Positions 1 through 11,573 of a DNA stretch of 64,000 nucleotides are shown piece after piece (the stretch's first letter is position 1; every line of letters begins with the position of its first letter). The stretch is taken from positions 31,563,540 to 31,627,539 of the forward strand of contig NC_091134.1 in assembly GCF_041381155.1 (NCBI RefSeq). The letters are read 5' to 3'. Under the pieces are notes generated by a model. It did no database searches and had not been told where the DNA came from. It worked only from the letters and a program-made list of their open reading frames with translations. This stretch comes from Argopecten irradians (taxonomy: Eukaryota > Mollusca > Bivalvia > Pectinida > Pectinidae). A program made the position numbers and the translations under genes.

Positions 1-1140
1 CCCAGATAACCATTTTCCTTCTCCTTAAATAAGACATAAAACAAATTCAAACCCACACCTAAATATAAGTTACTGTAGGTTTTCACAAATGAACAGTCCG
101 TCAGATTTTCTCATAGGGATATTAAGAAGACAATGATACCTTCTGTCGTATTTTAAAGTACTCAGAACTTGCTATGGTCTACTACAATTCAGGCGCCGGG
201 ATACATAGGATAAGATAGATACTTTTGAGAGCGTGACATGATCATGTTTGTTCAGCTCCAGGTAACAATAATATTAATGAGATACATTAACTACATCGAC
301 AGACTTAGTTATCCGTGGCGACAATAAGCAAATCAAACAAAGACGCACTGTTCTATACTAATATCAAAAATATACTGTGAACCAATTATCTTTCGCGTGC
401 GATTTACTTTCGCGAATTTTTTGATCCAAGTATTTTCACCAAAGTTTATTTCCTTGATTTATCATTGACATCATTGATAATGATATATTTTTTCCGTCAA
501 TTTTTTAAGTATACGAATGCTTATCTTCGCGGACTTGTTTTGATATAAAATTCGCATAATTTAGTAGCCGCGAAAATAGTTGGTTTACAGTAACTTCTGT
601 TTCTTCTGGCACGGAAATGTAAGTTGCATAAAGCGATATAACGCATGTGTTGACCTGATTCGACCTAAAGGCGACTGACATTGGCCTAAAGGTGACCGTT
701 TTCAAAATAGAAAAATACTAATCGTGACCATGCCTGTCAAGATGAAATACAAAACATTTAACCAGGATTAAGGTGTAATGTGTATTAATAAAGATCTGGA
801 TGCTCGTTCACGTGAACTGTAGTGTTTATCCATAAATTATAAATGATACGTAAATCAGGTAACTGATACAAAAATGAATCCACTGTAAATCATAATTGCA
901 TATAAGTAGGTCACCTTAACTAAAACAATTACCTATTTTGTATTCTGAGTGATCAAAAAGATATTATTCTAAAATCCTTTACATCGTTTGTACAAAAATG
1001 GAAATAAAATTTTCTACATGTTTGACACTTTATTCATTTCTTATCGGAACCAAAAGTGTCATAAGTTTGCTTCGTTTCTATCCACCCATTCTTCTGTCCT
1101 TGGCATTATCTTGCCAGCACACTGTGTTTAATAGAATAAT
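1..1140. other. A+T-rich intergenic DNA, no gene seen
   Basis: I see no coding exon with splice sites, no RNA gene and no clear repeat in this stretch. The only open frames are short and lack similarity to a family I know. Confidence 0.5.
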
Positions 1141-1175
1141 ATAAACTTTATTGATTTTACATCGATTAAGTTATA

Positions 1176-1373
1176 AAACTTATACAAATTACTCTCGATG
1201 ACCCGGATGTAAGCGCGCGAGGGATCTTAGTGAGGGAGGAAACCGGAGAGTCCGGAGAAAACCCACGTGATCGGGCAGGTGACCCCTAACCTTTTCACGT
1301 CCGTGCCGGGCATTGAAACCCGGCCGGCTAGGTAAAAGGTGGGTGGCTTAACCGCTACACCACACAATCACCT
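1176..1373 (-). mobile_element. tRNA-derived SINE, minus strand
   Basis: Read on the minus strand it begins with a tRNA-like head (ggtgattgtgtggtgtagcg followed by ggttaagccacc), which supplies an A-box-like block. Next come a ccgggtttcaatgcccgg arm and a conserved body with gggttttctccggactctcc. The same body and the same 3' end (cttatacaaatcact-like) recur at 30130-30283, so this is a dispersed family. A tRNA-like head joined to a shared body is the usual SINE layout. The parent tRNA is not identified. Confidence 0.7.
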
Positions 1374-3200
1374 ATGTTTAATACAATACTATACCTGTTG
1401 TATTGTTCCATCAAGATGAAGGGGTATGTCGAGAAGCGAACCTAACTAGGACACTGAAGCCTACATTTTGAGCTTATGCTTCCATTTAAGTAAAAGTTAG
1501 TTCGGAAACTTTATTATACATCAAAACTCACTGGACACATAAGTGTCGTGTATTTATGAGTCTATCTAGATATAGGTGGTGCCAAATACGAAAACCAAGT
1601 ACCGTAAACTACATCTTGAACTTTGATCTATAAGCCAGAAATGAACTTATGCGGACTCTCTCGATCTTACTACGAGGCACCAAAAGTGCATTCTGTGGAT
1701 CCACCATCCCTCTTGTTTTTGTTGTTGTTGGTTTTTTTTTCAATTTGTTTTTTGTTTTTTTCGTGTTGACAATCTAACTGGTATTGAGATTTTTTTCAAA
1801 AATGTATCTTGTACTAGTAACGGTGACGTACGTGTTTTCCTGATGACAGGATATGTGTGTGAAGAATATGCTATCTGTCAAATGCAACGACAAGTTTCTG
1901 CAATAACGATGGAATAATATATTATGACACGTTGAATTATTAAATATGCTTATCAACGTAAGAAAGGTTGAGTTTGTAACCTCTTTAGGGCCATGTGTTT
2001 TAAAATAAAAAAAAATAAAAAAAATTGATTTAATTATATCTGTTCCCCTCTTCTCTATAGTAACGGTATCTAAGAGTTCATCACAATTCGTTTCAATTTC
2101 TCTAATGTTAAACCAGAAACATTTTGAGGACTTGATACAGATGTATCGAGTATGTATTTCTTAATAGACTGATGACCTCAATGTTATCTACATAACAGCA
2201 ACATGGCCACAGTTAATCATTTTGTGTTTTAATTTAAAAAGAGTATTTGGCCATTGTTCATTGCAAGTATGTATGGTAGGAGATATCTCAGAGGAATCTT
2301 GGTGCCCTCCGTTATATATTCTATAATTCAATCAATCGTACAGATCTCTTATTTGTATAACAGTAGCATGACCACTCTCATCCAATTTGTGTTTGAATAC
2401 TTAAAAATGAAATGGATATAGGAAAACTAAGAAGCAAGCTGAAAAAGACTAATTTTAAGAAGACCACTTAAGTGCTTTCTAAGTATCAAATTGTAAGTTA
2501 GCTGATTATTAGTCATGGAGTTTCCTGATCATCCACAACACTCTCAAGGAACCAAAAGGAATTAATATACATAATATATGTATAAGAAATCTCAGACATC
2601 CTTCATTATTTTTACAAAAAAACGTGGCGTTTTAAATTGCAACAATCCCAGATCTTGTTTTCTTATAAACCCATTAATGTTTCCATGACGAGCCTACGTA
2701 TGACATTTGAAACAGATCCCTTCCGTACTTTCTGAGAAATAGCGGTTACAACCTTCAGCTATCACATAAACTTTAGAACACATCAATATATCTTATAATC
2801 TCATTGTAATTTATAATAAAATGATATCATTATTTCAACGTAGACGGATTTACACATAATATTGATTAATAATAACAATTTTCTTTTTAATATTTGAAAT
2901 GAAATTTACAAAAAACCTATGAATATGTATAATCCCTTTTCCTTTCTCCCATTTGGAGTTTGTGGTCAGAAAATGAAATAATATTATCTTAGAAATAATT
3001 AAACGATATATAAACTCGGAGGACGAGATATTCTAATGTACAGCCTAGTCCAAGGATACATATTACTCCCATAACATATATAGACACTAAACTATAACAA
3101 TGTTTTCCATATTTAGCATGTATGATGCACTGTGTTAATGTGATATTATATGATACATTGTACATCACCTTCTTTTACTCCATAGCACAGTTTAATAAGT
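1374..3200. other. intergenic DNA, no gene seen
   Basis: A+T-rich sequence with T-runs near 1730-1760 and A-runs near 2005-2025. No exon of the SLC23 gene that begins at 3885 could be recognised here, although its N-terminal exons should lie upstream. Confidence 0.45.
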
Positions 3201-3215
3201 ATTCTTTAACTTAAT

Positions 3216-3525
3216 AATGCTCCACCACCGACAGAACAGAAAGATACTCATCATCTGAACAATAATTGATCCTTACTCATGTAAACGTTTCTCTTTTTAA
3301 CACGAACATAATTTGAAATGATTTATTTTGCTTTTGGTGGAGGCAGAATCAGCATTTCATTCCATATAGGACATAGTGCCATGGACATTTTTTCGGGACG
3401 CAATTAATTGTTTTTAATGTTTTATCCTGATGTAAATTAAGAAGCTCAAACTTCTCAAAGGTGATAATGGTGTAAAGTAAATAACTTTTGTAATTGAAGA
3501 AAAATACTAATCTGTTTGCACATGT
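3216..3525 (-). mobile_element. MITE, same family as 24201-24510
   Basis: The left edge carries aatgctccaccaccgacag. The right part (about 3430-3515) matches the reverse complement of 24250-24340, for example aagaagctcaaacttctc and ggtgtaaagtaaataactttt. The family has gatgctccacca terminal inverted repeats. This copy is more diverged, and its right terminus is not clear. Confidence 0.6.
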
Positions 3526-3884
3526 TTTTGAAAGAGAACCATTACTAGCGACCATTTATAACGTTATCATACGTTAACTTGAATACTAAAATTACAGTAT
3601 TCCCCATATATGTTGAGTGTATTCATCAGTGTTGCCTATCAGAGTTGTACTCAAACATTAAAATGTTCATGACAAAACATTGAGCTCTTATAAATTAACA
3701 CATGCGATAAGTCATGCAATGCTAATATAATATGGTTTGATGTACATATGTTTCATTGGTAAGGTATTTAAGCATTATTCTCAAAAAAATGGAAGGACAT
3801 TCTTCCTAAGATGAAGTTCCATGAGAGACATTTGTTGAGGGTTATTTAGCTTTATACCACGATGTTTCTGTTCCTCTGTTACAG

Positions 3885-4005
3885 GACTGCCATCACCTCA
3901 GTAATCCTGTCTCTGTATCTCAGTAAGCTAAACATGCCGTGTCCTGCCTGGTCTAAGAAAAAAGGCTTCCACGTCGTCCGGTATCCTTTACACCGGGTTT
4001 TCGCA
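3885..4005 (+). CDS. SLC23A: SLC23 exon (TM segment and cytosolic loop)
   Basis: Acceptor ttacag before 3885 and donor gtatgt at 4006. It enters with one base completing a codon and leaves in phase 0. It encodes TAITSVILSLYLSKL and a basic loop ending in VRYPLHRVFA, the position where SLC23 relatives have a short loop before the next helix. Confidence 0.7.
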
Positions 4006-4395
4006 GTATGTTTATCTTAAGGCTATGAAAATGGGGGTGGGGATGGTGGTAGATGTGCGCCGAAAGCAGAGAAGTTTCGATTTGGGTTCGGGAGTGTCAC
4101 CCCAAGGAAAGTTTTTGATAGCGGAAAGTTATTTAAAATTGACTTGGATATGATGTCTAAATGTTGGTATTGTCTTGTAAAAACATGTTTTTGAAAATGA
4201 ATTCTATAATGATTAATAATGGTTGACGAAATTTGATTTACCTTGTCTTTATAATGATTTAGTGTCATTTAAGCCCAATTTCATTTTCCTTATTATGCTT
4301 TTTAGCGGATTATGTGGAATTTTATTTTCTTTGTTTATATACTTTGTTTATATTAAATTAGCGCCCCACGAAACTAATCGATATATTTGATACAG

Positions 4396-4552
4396 ATCCT
4401 AATCGGTATGATGGTTGGTTGGATCATGGCGGCCATCATGACACATGCTGGAGCCCTCACAGATAATCCTAAGGATGCAGAATAATTAGCTAGAACGGAC
4501 GCTCGAGCCGGGATCATCCGGAACGCCACGTGGTTCCGTGTGCCCTATCCCA
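4396..4552 (+). CDS. SLC23A: SLC23 exon with in-frame stop
   Basis: Acceptor gatacag; donor gtattaat at 4553 (phase 1). It encodes ILIGMMVGWIMAAIMTHAG, then a TAA at 4483-4485, then LARTDARAGIIRNATWFRVP. The reading frame, both splice sites and the conserved downstream block are intact apart from the stop. Confidence 0.8.
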
Positions 4553-4804
4553 GTATTAATTCCATTGATCATTAGCGATATATTATTTAATTTCTAAAAT
4601 TAAGATTGGGGTTTTTATATTTTACAAATTAAAATGAATCCATATATATATGTGTGCGTTGAAAGATAGATTTCCGTTAGTTAAATTATAATAAAATGGT
4701 TGAATGTAATAAAAAAAATGTCATAAAGTGTATTTTGTGATTAAGGCATCAATCCGCATTATGTTTATACCTAAAAAGAAATTTCTTATTTTCTATTTTA
4801 TTAG

Positions 4805-5058
4805 GTCAGTTTGGAGCTCCAAACGTCAATGTGGGCTTTTTTGTCGCTTTCCTGATTGGAACAATAGTATCAATCTTAGATTCCATTGGCGATTATAACG
4901 CATGCGCACGTACATGTAACGTGCCACCTCCGGCTCCACATAGTATTAACAGAGGAATTGCTATTGAGGGATTCTGTAGCGCTCTTTCAGGTGCCGTCGG
5001 GTGTGGCCACGCAACAAGTACAATAGGCGCTAATATAGGAGCTGTCGGCGTCACCAGG
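4805..5058 (+). CDS. SLC23A: SLC23 exon with SIGDY motif
   Basis: Acceptor ttttattag; donor gtacgt at 5059. It encodes a membrane segment (FFVAFLIGTIVSILDSIGDY), the ACART/PPP loop and the first half of the NAT signature. Phase 1 in, phase 0 out, so it joins the flanking exons cleanly. Confidence 0.88.
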
Positions 5059-5590
5059 GTACGTTAACCAATATTTACAAACCAATTATTATTACCATGG
5101 TTTGTAGATCGTGAAGTTAATATCATTGAATATCTGCAGACCAATTCCAGCTTATTATCATAGAAAATGTGACTTCCAAAAGTGGATTTGCATACGACAG
5201 TAAAATATTATCATATAAGTCGTTGACGAGATATGCAATTACTAAAATTGACAATTATTTCTATAGATATTTCGGGGGTAAACTTTAAAGTATTGTTATC
5301 TTTAAAAGTAGTATATTTGATTGATTAAAAACATTTACATAGTAATAAAAAATTACACAAAAATAGAAATAAAATGCAGAAAGAAGCCAATAATTTAAAT
5401 GATTACATTGACGTCTCTAGCATTTAATTCCTGAAATAGTGAAATGCATGTAAAATTGGTGCTTTGGGTACTGCATCTGTTGTCCAAAAGAGACCAAGGG
5501 AACAATTTTATTCAAATATAATTTCAATGGTAAGAAGTTAAGAGCAGAAATTTCTTGATTATATAACACAAAGTTGTTGTTTTGGAGCAG

Positions 5591-5864
5591 GTGGCTAGTC
5601 GGAATGTGTTTTTGTGGGTTGGCGTGATCTACATGATATTTGGCGTAGTGGGTAAGGTGTCTGCCGTCTTCATTACGATGCCCTATCCAGTCCTAGGGGG
5701 CGCTATGATCATCATGTATGGCATGTTTAACGGGATCATACTGTCCAACTTACATGCTGTATCACTGTCCTCAACAAGGAACGTAGCCATCATTGGTATA
5801 GCCATTCTGGTCGGTCTCATGATCCCTGATTGGTTGGAAAAGAATCCCGGGGACATCAACACAG
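5591..5864 (+). CDS. SLC23A: SLC23 exon after the NAT signature
   Basis: Acceptor ggagcag; donor gtaaaa at 5865. It encodes VASRNVFLWVGVIYMIFGVV, a conserved MPYPVLGGAM-type segment, LSNLHAVSLSSTRN and NPGDINTG. This is the last exon of the family that I can recognise in the window. Confidence 0.88.
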
Positions 5865-6283
5865 GTAAAATTTGATGTCGAAATATCTGAGATTGTATAC
5901 ATTAAGCTTTAAATACTGCATAACATCGTCGTGTCGTTGCTTTCATGTCTGCTGTGAGACCGCAAATATAAAAAATGATGAATATATTATAATCATTATT
6001 GCTCCAAAAGCTAATCATGAATATTTCTTCCCACGAAATAGTATCAAAACTCCACACCACGACAAAAAAATGCACACGAAAATTTCATCTTAAACATTAT
6101 ACTAAAGAGTTTTAACATTCATTTGCTTGTCGCCATTTTAGTTTACATTTTTTTGTAATTTATCGTCATTGATATCGCTAGTTGGAGGTAAATTTGGGGA
6201 AATTAATCGTGAACAAATTTTGATTGAAAAGTCGAGAGGTAAGCATATGATTAACGAATGGAACTTTTGATTCTACGAACAGG

Positions 6284-7592
6284 GCATTCTCGATACTCTT
6301 GCGGTTACTTTCACTGTTGTTATATCCACCTATGGACTATCTCATAGTAAAACTGGAGGCATTTCAAGAGAAACAAGAGGCCCAGAGGGCCTGTATCGCT
6401 CACCTGGTTTGTAATGCCAAGTAATGTTCTAAATACAGGTTCATTGTTTCTTTTCTGAAGGAATTCGAATATTTACCTCTATTTATCCTATTGGGCCCCC
6501 GCCCCTCCTGCCCCCGGGGGGTCAGAGCCAAACTTTATACAAGTTCTGTTCCCCTTCCCCCAAGGATGTTCCCCCAAGGATGTTTGTGGCCAAATTTGGT
6601 TACAATCCATGCAGAACTCTAGGACAAGTAGCGATTTATAGGATTTACCTCTATTTCCCCTATTGGGCCCCGCCCCTCCTGCCCCCGGGGGGTCAGAGCC
6701 AAACTTTATACAAGTTCTGTTCCCCTTCCCCCAAGGATGTTTGTGGCCAAATTTGGTTACAATCCATGCAGAACTCTAGGACAAGTAGCGATTTATAGGA
6801 TTTACCTCTATTTCCCCTATTGGGCCCCGCCCCTCCTGCCCCCGGGGGGTCAGAGCCTAACTTTATACAAGTTCTGTTCCCCTACCCCCAAGGATGTTTG
6901 TGGCCAAATTTGGTTACAATCCATGCAGAACTCTAGGACAAGTAGCGATTTATAGGATTTACCTCTATTTCCCCTATTGGGCCCCGCCCCTCCTGCCCCC
7001 GGGGGGTCAGAGCCAAACTTTATACAAGTTCTGTTCCCCTTCCCCCAAGGATGTTTGTGGCCAAATTTGGTTACAATCCATGCAGAACTCTAGGACAAGT
7101 AGCGATTTATATGATTTACCTCTATTTCCCCTATTGGGCCCCGCCCCTCCTGCCCCCGGGGGGTCAGAGCCAAACTTTATACAAGTTCTGTTCCCCTTCC
7201 CCCAAGGATATTTGTGGCCAAATTTGGTTACAATCCATGCAGAACTCTATGACTAGTAGCGATTTAAAGGAAATGTTGACGGACGGACGACGGACGGACG
7301 ACGGACGGACGACGGACGCCGCGCCATGACATAAGCTCACCGGCCCTTCGGGCCAGGTGAGCTAAAAACACAGGCCTGCAGAGACTTCCTTTGAAGATCA
7401 AAGAGAGAGCGACACCCGACTTCAAAGTCACACAGTCAACCACCGTATACTGCTATTCGATTTTTTTATGTACATCAAAGAACAAAATTCAACTAAAATT
7501 CTTGTGTCTTATGTTGCCTTCAGTTTTACTATGACATGGTCCAGGGGTGGATATAATGTTAATCACAGTAGCCTCTGGAGCATCGAGGGTGC
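6284..7592. mobile_element. composite foldback transposon with nested 157-bp minisatellite
   Basis: The left end (6284-6361: gcattctcgatactc ... ggactatctcatagtaaaac) is the imperfect reverse complement of the right end (about 7518-7592: gttttactatgacatggtcc ... catcgagggtgcg). These long terminal inverted repeats are shared with the compact 320-bp element at 11574-11893. Inside is a second palindromic element: agaggcccagagggcctgta near 6370 and ggcccttcgggccaggtgag near 7342 are its arms. It contains the 157-bp tandem repeat and a ggacggacgac-rich tail. No transposase frame is visible, so it is non-autonomous. Confidence 0.75.
6483..7265. repeat. 157-bp tandem repeat, about five copies
   Basis: The block ctctatttcccctattgggc ... 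gttacaatccatgcagaact recurs with a spacing of 157 bp (for example at 6580, 6737, 6894 and 7051 measured at aaggatgtttgtggcc). Copies are nearly identical, suggesting recent expansion or homogenisation. Overlapping short open frames of similar sequence come from the repeat and are not genes. The first copy carries a small extra duplication (about 6562-6575). Confidence 0.93.
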
Positions 7593-7679
7593 GAATAGAG
7601 AACTGTACTGAACAATCCTTTAATTAGCCATTTATATGACTGGTTATGATCTGGGGCGAGTTTAACGGCCTGCCACATA

Positions 7680-8050
7680 AATGCAGGTAAGAAAACCTTT
7701 ACATGAGACGCTTTAAAATCATCAAAATACATCGTAAAACTCATCTCAGCCATTCTAAATCGTAATTTTTTTTCCGGGGGGTCTACCTCCTTAACAACAA
7801 AATCTCGCGCTTTCGGGCGCTCGCAAATTCATCAAAACTCATTTAAGCTATTCTAAATCGTACTGTTTTTCCCGGGGGAAGCCCCGAGCCCCCAAACACC
7901 AAAATCTCGCGCTTTCGGGCGCTCGCAAAATCGTCAAAATACATTGTAAAACTCATCTCAACCATATTTAATTACAATGTTTTTTCCCGCGGGTCACCCC
8001 CAGACCCCTAAAACACCAAATTATCGCGCCTTCGGCGCTCACACGCTAAT
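7680..8050. repeat. three diverged tandem units with gcgctttcgggcgctcgc motif
   Basis: Blocks near 7740-7825, 7850-7930 and 7965-8045 each combine a ccgggggnnncccc segment, an aaatctcgcgctttcgggcg-like segment and a caaaatacatcgtaaaactc-like segment. They are imperfect copies of a unit of about 100 bp. Confidence 0.6.
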
Positions 8051-8249
8051 TTCCTTTTAGCTACCTCACTGTCTATAAATGAGTACAAGGATTATATTTA
8101 ATGATATATAAAAAAAGTATATAAAGCATATATGGTGGTGTGTTGAATTAATCTCCTCCTGTAGGTGCGGAGCGGGGGTGTTACAGAATATTGAGGACCT
8201 TTGCACACCCCCCCCCCCTTACATTTCATCTTCCTACGCCACTGTTGAG

Positions 8250-8690
8250 GCGTGGTGATATCGTGTGGCAGTGGGCAGATGTTGCAACTAGAGCAAGATG
8301 GGGAACAGCTACGGATGAGAGCTTGTACAGAAGGAAGTCCGCCAGATGGAGAGACACACAAGAACGGTCCGGGCAACAAGCTTGACGCAGCAGGGAAGTT
8401 GGTTAAATTGGGAAGGAGTACTGGTCAAAAGAAGTTAACATGGAGCGATATCTGGTTTATGGACTCGCAGAAACTGCAGTTCCAGCTGAAGTCAGTATAT
8501 GATGTTTTGCCATCATCAACAAACTTCGTAACATGGGATATAAGAGGAACCCAATTGCCTGGGGAAAACCAGCAAATGTAGAGCACATCCTGTCTTCATG
8601 CTCAGGAACGTTGACGGATGGACGATATATACATGGCGTCACAACAATTCGCTCAGTATTCGCTCAGTTGATATCGTTGGTAAGCTAAGA
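8250..8690 (+). mobile_element. retroelement remnant, RT C-terminal region
   Basis: A reading frame at 8252-8579 gives GNKLDAAGKLVKLGR, then KKLTWSDIW and SVYDVLPSSTNFVTW. A shifted frame from about 8572 continues with VEHILSSCSGTLTDGRYI and a short tail. This order is typical of the C-terminal part of reverse-transcriptase proteins that are abundant in invertebrate genomes. At least one frameshift and the absence of upstream RT motifs mark it as dead and truncated. Family assignment is from recall. Confidence 0.6.
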
Positions 8691-8889
8691 CTAGCTTGTG
8701 GAGATGTATTAAAGTTTCTTCAAACAATGACATTGTGTACTCCTAACGCGTACTATTGACTTCCGGTTGCTTAAAATAATGTATATACAGTCATTTCATT
8801 AATGTTGAAATCCTTTTCCGTTATTAAGGGAACAGGCGATATATATATAACACATTGTTACATAGTAATGAGATACCGACATATATAAG

Positions 8890-10125
8890 TGCCAGACACT
8901 GATAAAAAACACTGATTAAAAAGTTTCCATGGATTTAGAATATCACAGGGTTTGCTGTCCATTCCTGTGAGTAATTTTTTCACCCCGATTTGTACAATTT
9001 TGTCAGAAAGATGGTTGAAATTTTGCTGGGCGGTTTTTCCAGTACTTATTGAGTCTTGACTTGAAGGTGTTAAGAGATGGTGAACACACCACTTCCTCTG
9101 GTAGAGAATTCCAGATGTTGATAACTCTGTTGCTGAAGAAGTGGCCTGATTTTCCCAGTCTGAATTGCCTTTTATATAGTTTTCTGGAGTGCCCCCTTGT
9201 TGAAGTTCGTCCAATTTCATCGAATAGTGAGTCAACGTTCAGTATGTCCAAATGATTTAGAATTTTGTAGGTTTGGATGATATCTGCGCGTTCTCTACGA
9301 TATTGAAGTGTTGGTAGACTTAGACTCTTTAAGCGATCTTGGTAGGATAGATGTTTTGAACACGGTATACTTTTTGTTGCTCGTCTTTGTACATTTTCAA
9401 TGATGGTCATGGTGTTGCGTGTTCCACAATTGGACGAATAAGTGATTTATACAGTGCCAGGAACATTTGAGGGCTCATATATGAGAATGATCTAAACATT
9501 AAACCGATGATTTTGTTGGCCTTTGAGCTTGACGAGTTGGCATGAATTGAGAACTGCAGGTTTTGGTCAATGTTCACTCCTAAGTCCTTTTCCGACTCTA
9601 CTTTTTGTACTGGTGTTGCGATGCCATTTTGACTAATAGTATAAACATGGTTTCCCTGAGATCTGCCAATCTCCAGGTATTTACATTTGGATGTATTTAG
9701 TTGCATTAGCCAGGTCTGTGTCCATCTACACATTTGGTCTATGTTGTGCTGCAGGTTTTGTCTTTCATCCATATTGTTGATTTTGGGAGTATAACTTTGT
9801 GTCGTCAGCAAAAAGTTTAATTGTACAGTTTAGCATGTCTGGCATGTCATTGACATAGATCAAGAAGAGGATTGGTCCTAGTACACTCCCCTGCGGTACT
9901 CCACTTGTAACTGGATGGGGTTCTGATGTTGCTCCATTTACCGTTACTCGTTGTGTCATGTTGTCGAGAAAGGCTTTGATCCATCCCAACAGTTTACCGT
10001 TGATTCCGTACTGTTTTAATTTATGGAGGAGGAATTTGTGCGAGACTTTGTCGAAAGCCTTGCTAAAGTCCAGATAAATGACATCAACACTTTTTCCTGA
10101 ATCTATGCTTCTGGCCCAGTTAAGC
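8890..10125 (-). mobile_element. 5'-truncated non-LTR retrotransposon (RT C-terminal half)
   Basis: On the minus strand, from 10125 downwards, the frames read DVIYLDFSKAFDKVSH, then GVPQGSVLGPILFLIYVND and the catalytic-type motif FADDTKLY (about 9800-9990). Next come the thumb/connection region with KCKYLEIGR and DLGVNIDQNL, and a C-terminal block with QRRATK, RERADIIQTYK and NIWNSLPEEVV (9003-9410). Frameshifts occur near 9770-9810 and 9408. The homology starts abruptly at about 10125, the usual 5' truncation of LINE insertions. The Jockey/CR1-like type is my best guess. Confidence 0.85.
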
Positions 10126-10633
10126 CGGGATTACATAATTTACACGTGCTCCATTATCATTATACCCTCATAACCTCCACAAAATAAAAATCTATTCCTT
10201 AAATATACCATTTAATATGAGGCGCCGTTTTCATATTCATTTACATCTTTCAAGGTACATCTGTAGATAGGTATGTTTATTTCTATTTTTTTCATATGTA
10301 AAAAAAAATCCGTTTCGTAAGGAAGTTCCGTCAAGTCTACTATCCTCAAAGCCCCAAAGAGTCACTCAGGATACATGTAGGCCTCAAAGTTATATGTGCC
10401 GTAACTGGGCGATAATTTTGACATGCTATTTTTTCATCATTAATTTATTAAAAACCACAAGGTTTGATGAATAAAGCTGTAAAAACCATTCAAATGGCTT
10501 CAGATGACTAATAAACGTTAGTTATAATACAGAAATTTTGTACTGAAAAAAATTTGTTTTTATGCCTTAAATATGTTTAAATGAAAACATACTTGCAGAA
10601 GTCCCTTTATAATTACTAAAAACATTGTAAAAT

Positions 10634-10790
10634 TGCGTAATGAAATTGTAGACCACAATTTGGCTTCATGGTCTCACCGTATGCACTCATTTCATTTCAC
10701 TATTGGTGTGTTGTGTAATGAAATTGTAGACCACAATTTGGCTTCATGGTCTCACCGTATGTACTCATTTCACTTCACTATTGATGTAAA
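10634..10790. repeat. two tandem copies of a unit of about 80 bp
   Basis: Both copies carry gtaatgaaattgtagaccac, aatttggcttcatggtctca and a tcatttca...actattg tail, with only a few differences (gcactc versus gtactc, and so on). Confidence 0.9.
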
Positions 10791-10793
10791 TAA

Positions 10794-10823
10794 ATGATTT
10801 TTGGCAGTACTGCCAAAAATCAT
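10794..10823. other. perfect 30-nt palindrome
   Basis: The first 15 bases (atgatttttggcagt) are followed immediately by their exact reverse complement. It lies inside the foldback element at 10386-10970. Confidence 0.9.
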
Positions 10824-11045
10824 TTTCAGCTCTTATTTGTACATGTAAAATTAAAACCTATGCATTTAAAGCACTGTAATTTTCAAAAAGTTGGTAATTC
10901 TTGGTGATGAATAACATATTAAAAGCTTATCTTGATTCGTGAGTATGAAAAATACGGCACATATAACTTTAAATCTTGCAAATGGAATAGAAGCGAGTAA
11001 AACATTAACGCATAGAGACTTGTCAAGTTCATGTACAGATAAAAA

Positions 11046-11183
11046 CTAGTCCGCTAAACCTGCCTACATTTGTATATTATTAGGCTTTCTTATGATTTTT
11101 TTTTTTTTTTTTGCCTAAATATATATATATTAGGCAATTTTTTTTAAAGAAATTCTAATAATATAGGCAGGTTTAGCGGCTAG
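11046..11183. mobile_element. small foldback MITE
   Basis: ctagtccgctaaacctgcct at the left end is mirrored by aggcaggtttagcggctag at the right end. The interior is A+T-rich with T-runs and repeated taggc segments that also pair. No coding capacity. Confidence 0.75.
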
Positions 11184-11573
11184 TAGAAAACGGACCTATT
11201 AATTTGATTTTAATAACTTCAGTTTAGCATTACCAAACATTACCAAATATCATTTTAGATGGTGCTGCCCTGGACCCGCTGGGTGCCTAGGCGAAGCCCT
11301 GCAGATCTCGCCTTAGTGACAATACACCTCGACCCTTCCGGTTTCGGTCTAAGACGTCTCGGCCCTATATTCTGTTTTCGGCTAAGATTCTTCGGCCCAA
11401 AGATTGCCGGAAATTTCTCCGAGATGTCGCAAATTGACCTCGGTCATGTACAATGTAAGTCGTTCAGGTTTTTACCTATTAAAATGAAAATATCTCTATT
11501 GAATTAGAGATATCTTTAATTTAAATAAAAATATCTCTATTTAAATAAAGATGTATTAACTCAAGGATTAACT

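Larger units (their letters stand above)
3885..5864 (+). pseudogene. SLC23A: SLC23 nucleobase/ascorbate transporter, four exons with a nonsense codon (pseudogene or fragment)
   Basis: SLC23 proteins are multipass plasma-membrane transporters for ascorbate or nucleobases. Four exons with matching phases can be joined: 3885-4005, 4396-4552, 4805-5058 and 5591-5864. They cover roughly the middle third of a protein of about 600 residues. Seen directly: an ARTDAR block followed by PYP; the family-typical SIGDYNACAR segment; a P-rich loop followed by INRGIAIEG; a NAT-signature-like NIGAVGVTRVASR that crosses the exon 3/4 junction; and LSNLHAVSLSSTRN. Exon 2 has an in-frame TAA at 4483-4485, just before the ARTDAR block, where relatives usually have an aromatic residue. 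The final exons (last membrane helices and C-terminus) are absent: after the donor at 5865 the next structure is a transposon at 6284. Exons upstream of 3885 were not found. A functional allele hidden by a sequencing error remains possible. Confidence 0.85.
10386..10970. mobile_element. foldback element with perfect 18-bp terminal inverted repeats
   Basis: aaagttatatgtgccgta at 10386-10403 is the exact reverse complement of 10953-10970. Between them lie a tandem duplication and a 30-nt palindrome, annotated separately. There is no coding capacity. It sits close to the end of the retrotransposon remnant. Confidence 0.7.

Noticed and set aside
6284-6345. Apparent next SLC23 exon in phase after 5864 (reads GILDTLAVTFTVV)
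   Set aside because: The sequence is the terminal inverted repeat of the composite transposon and pairs with 7518-7592. The fit to the family is chance.
6580-7329. Overlapping open frames of 72-120 codons
   Set aside because: They repeat every 157 bp with the minisatellite and have no protein character.
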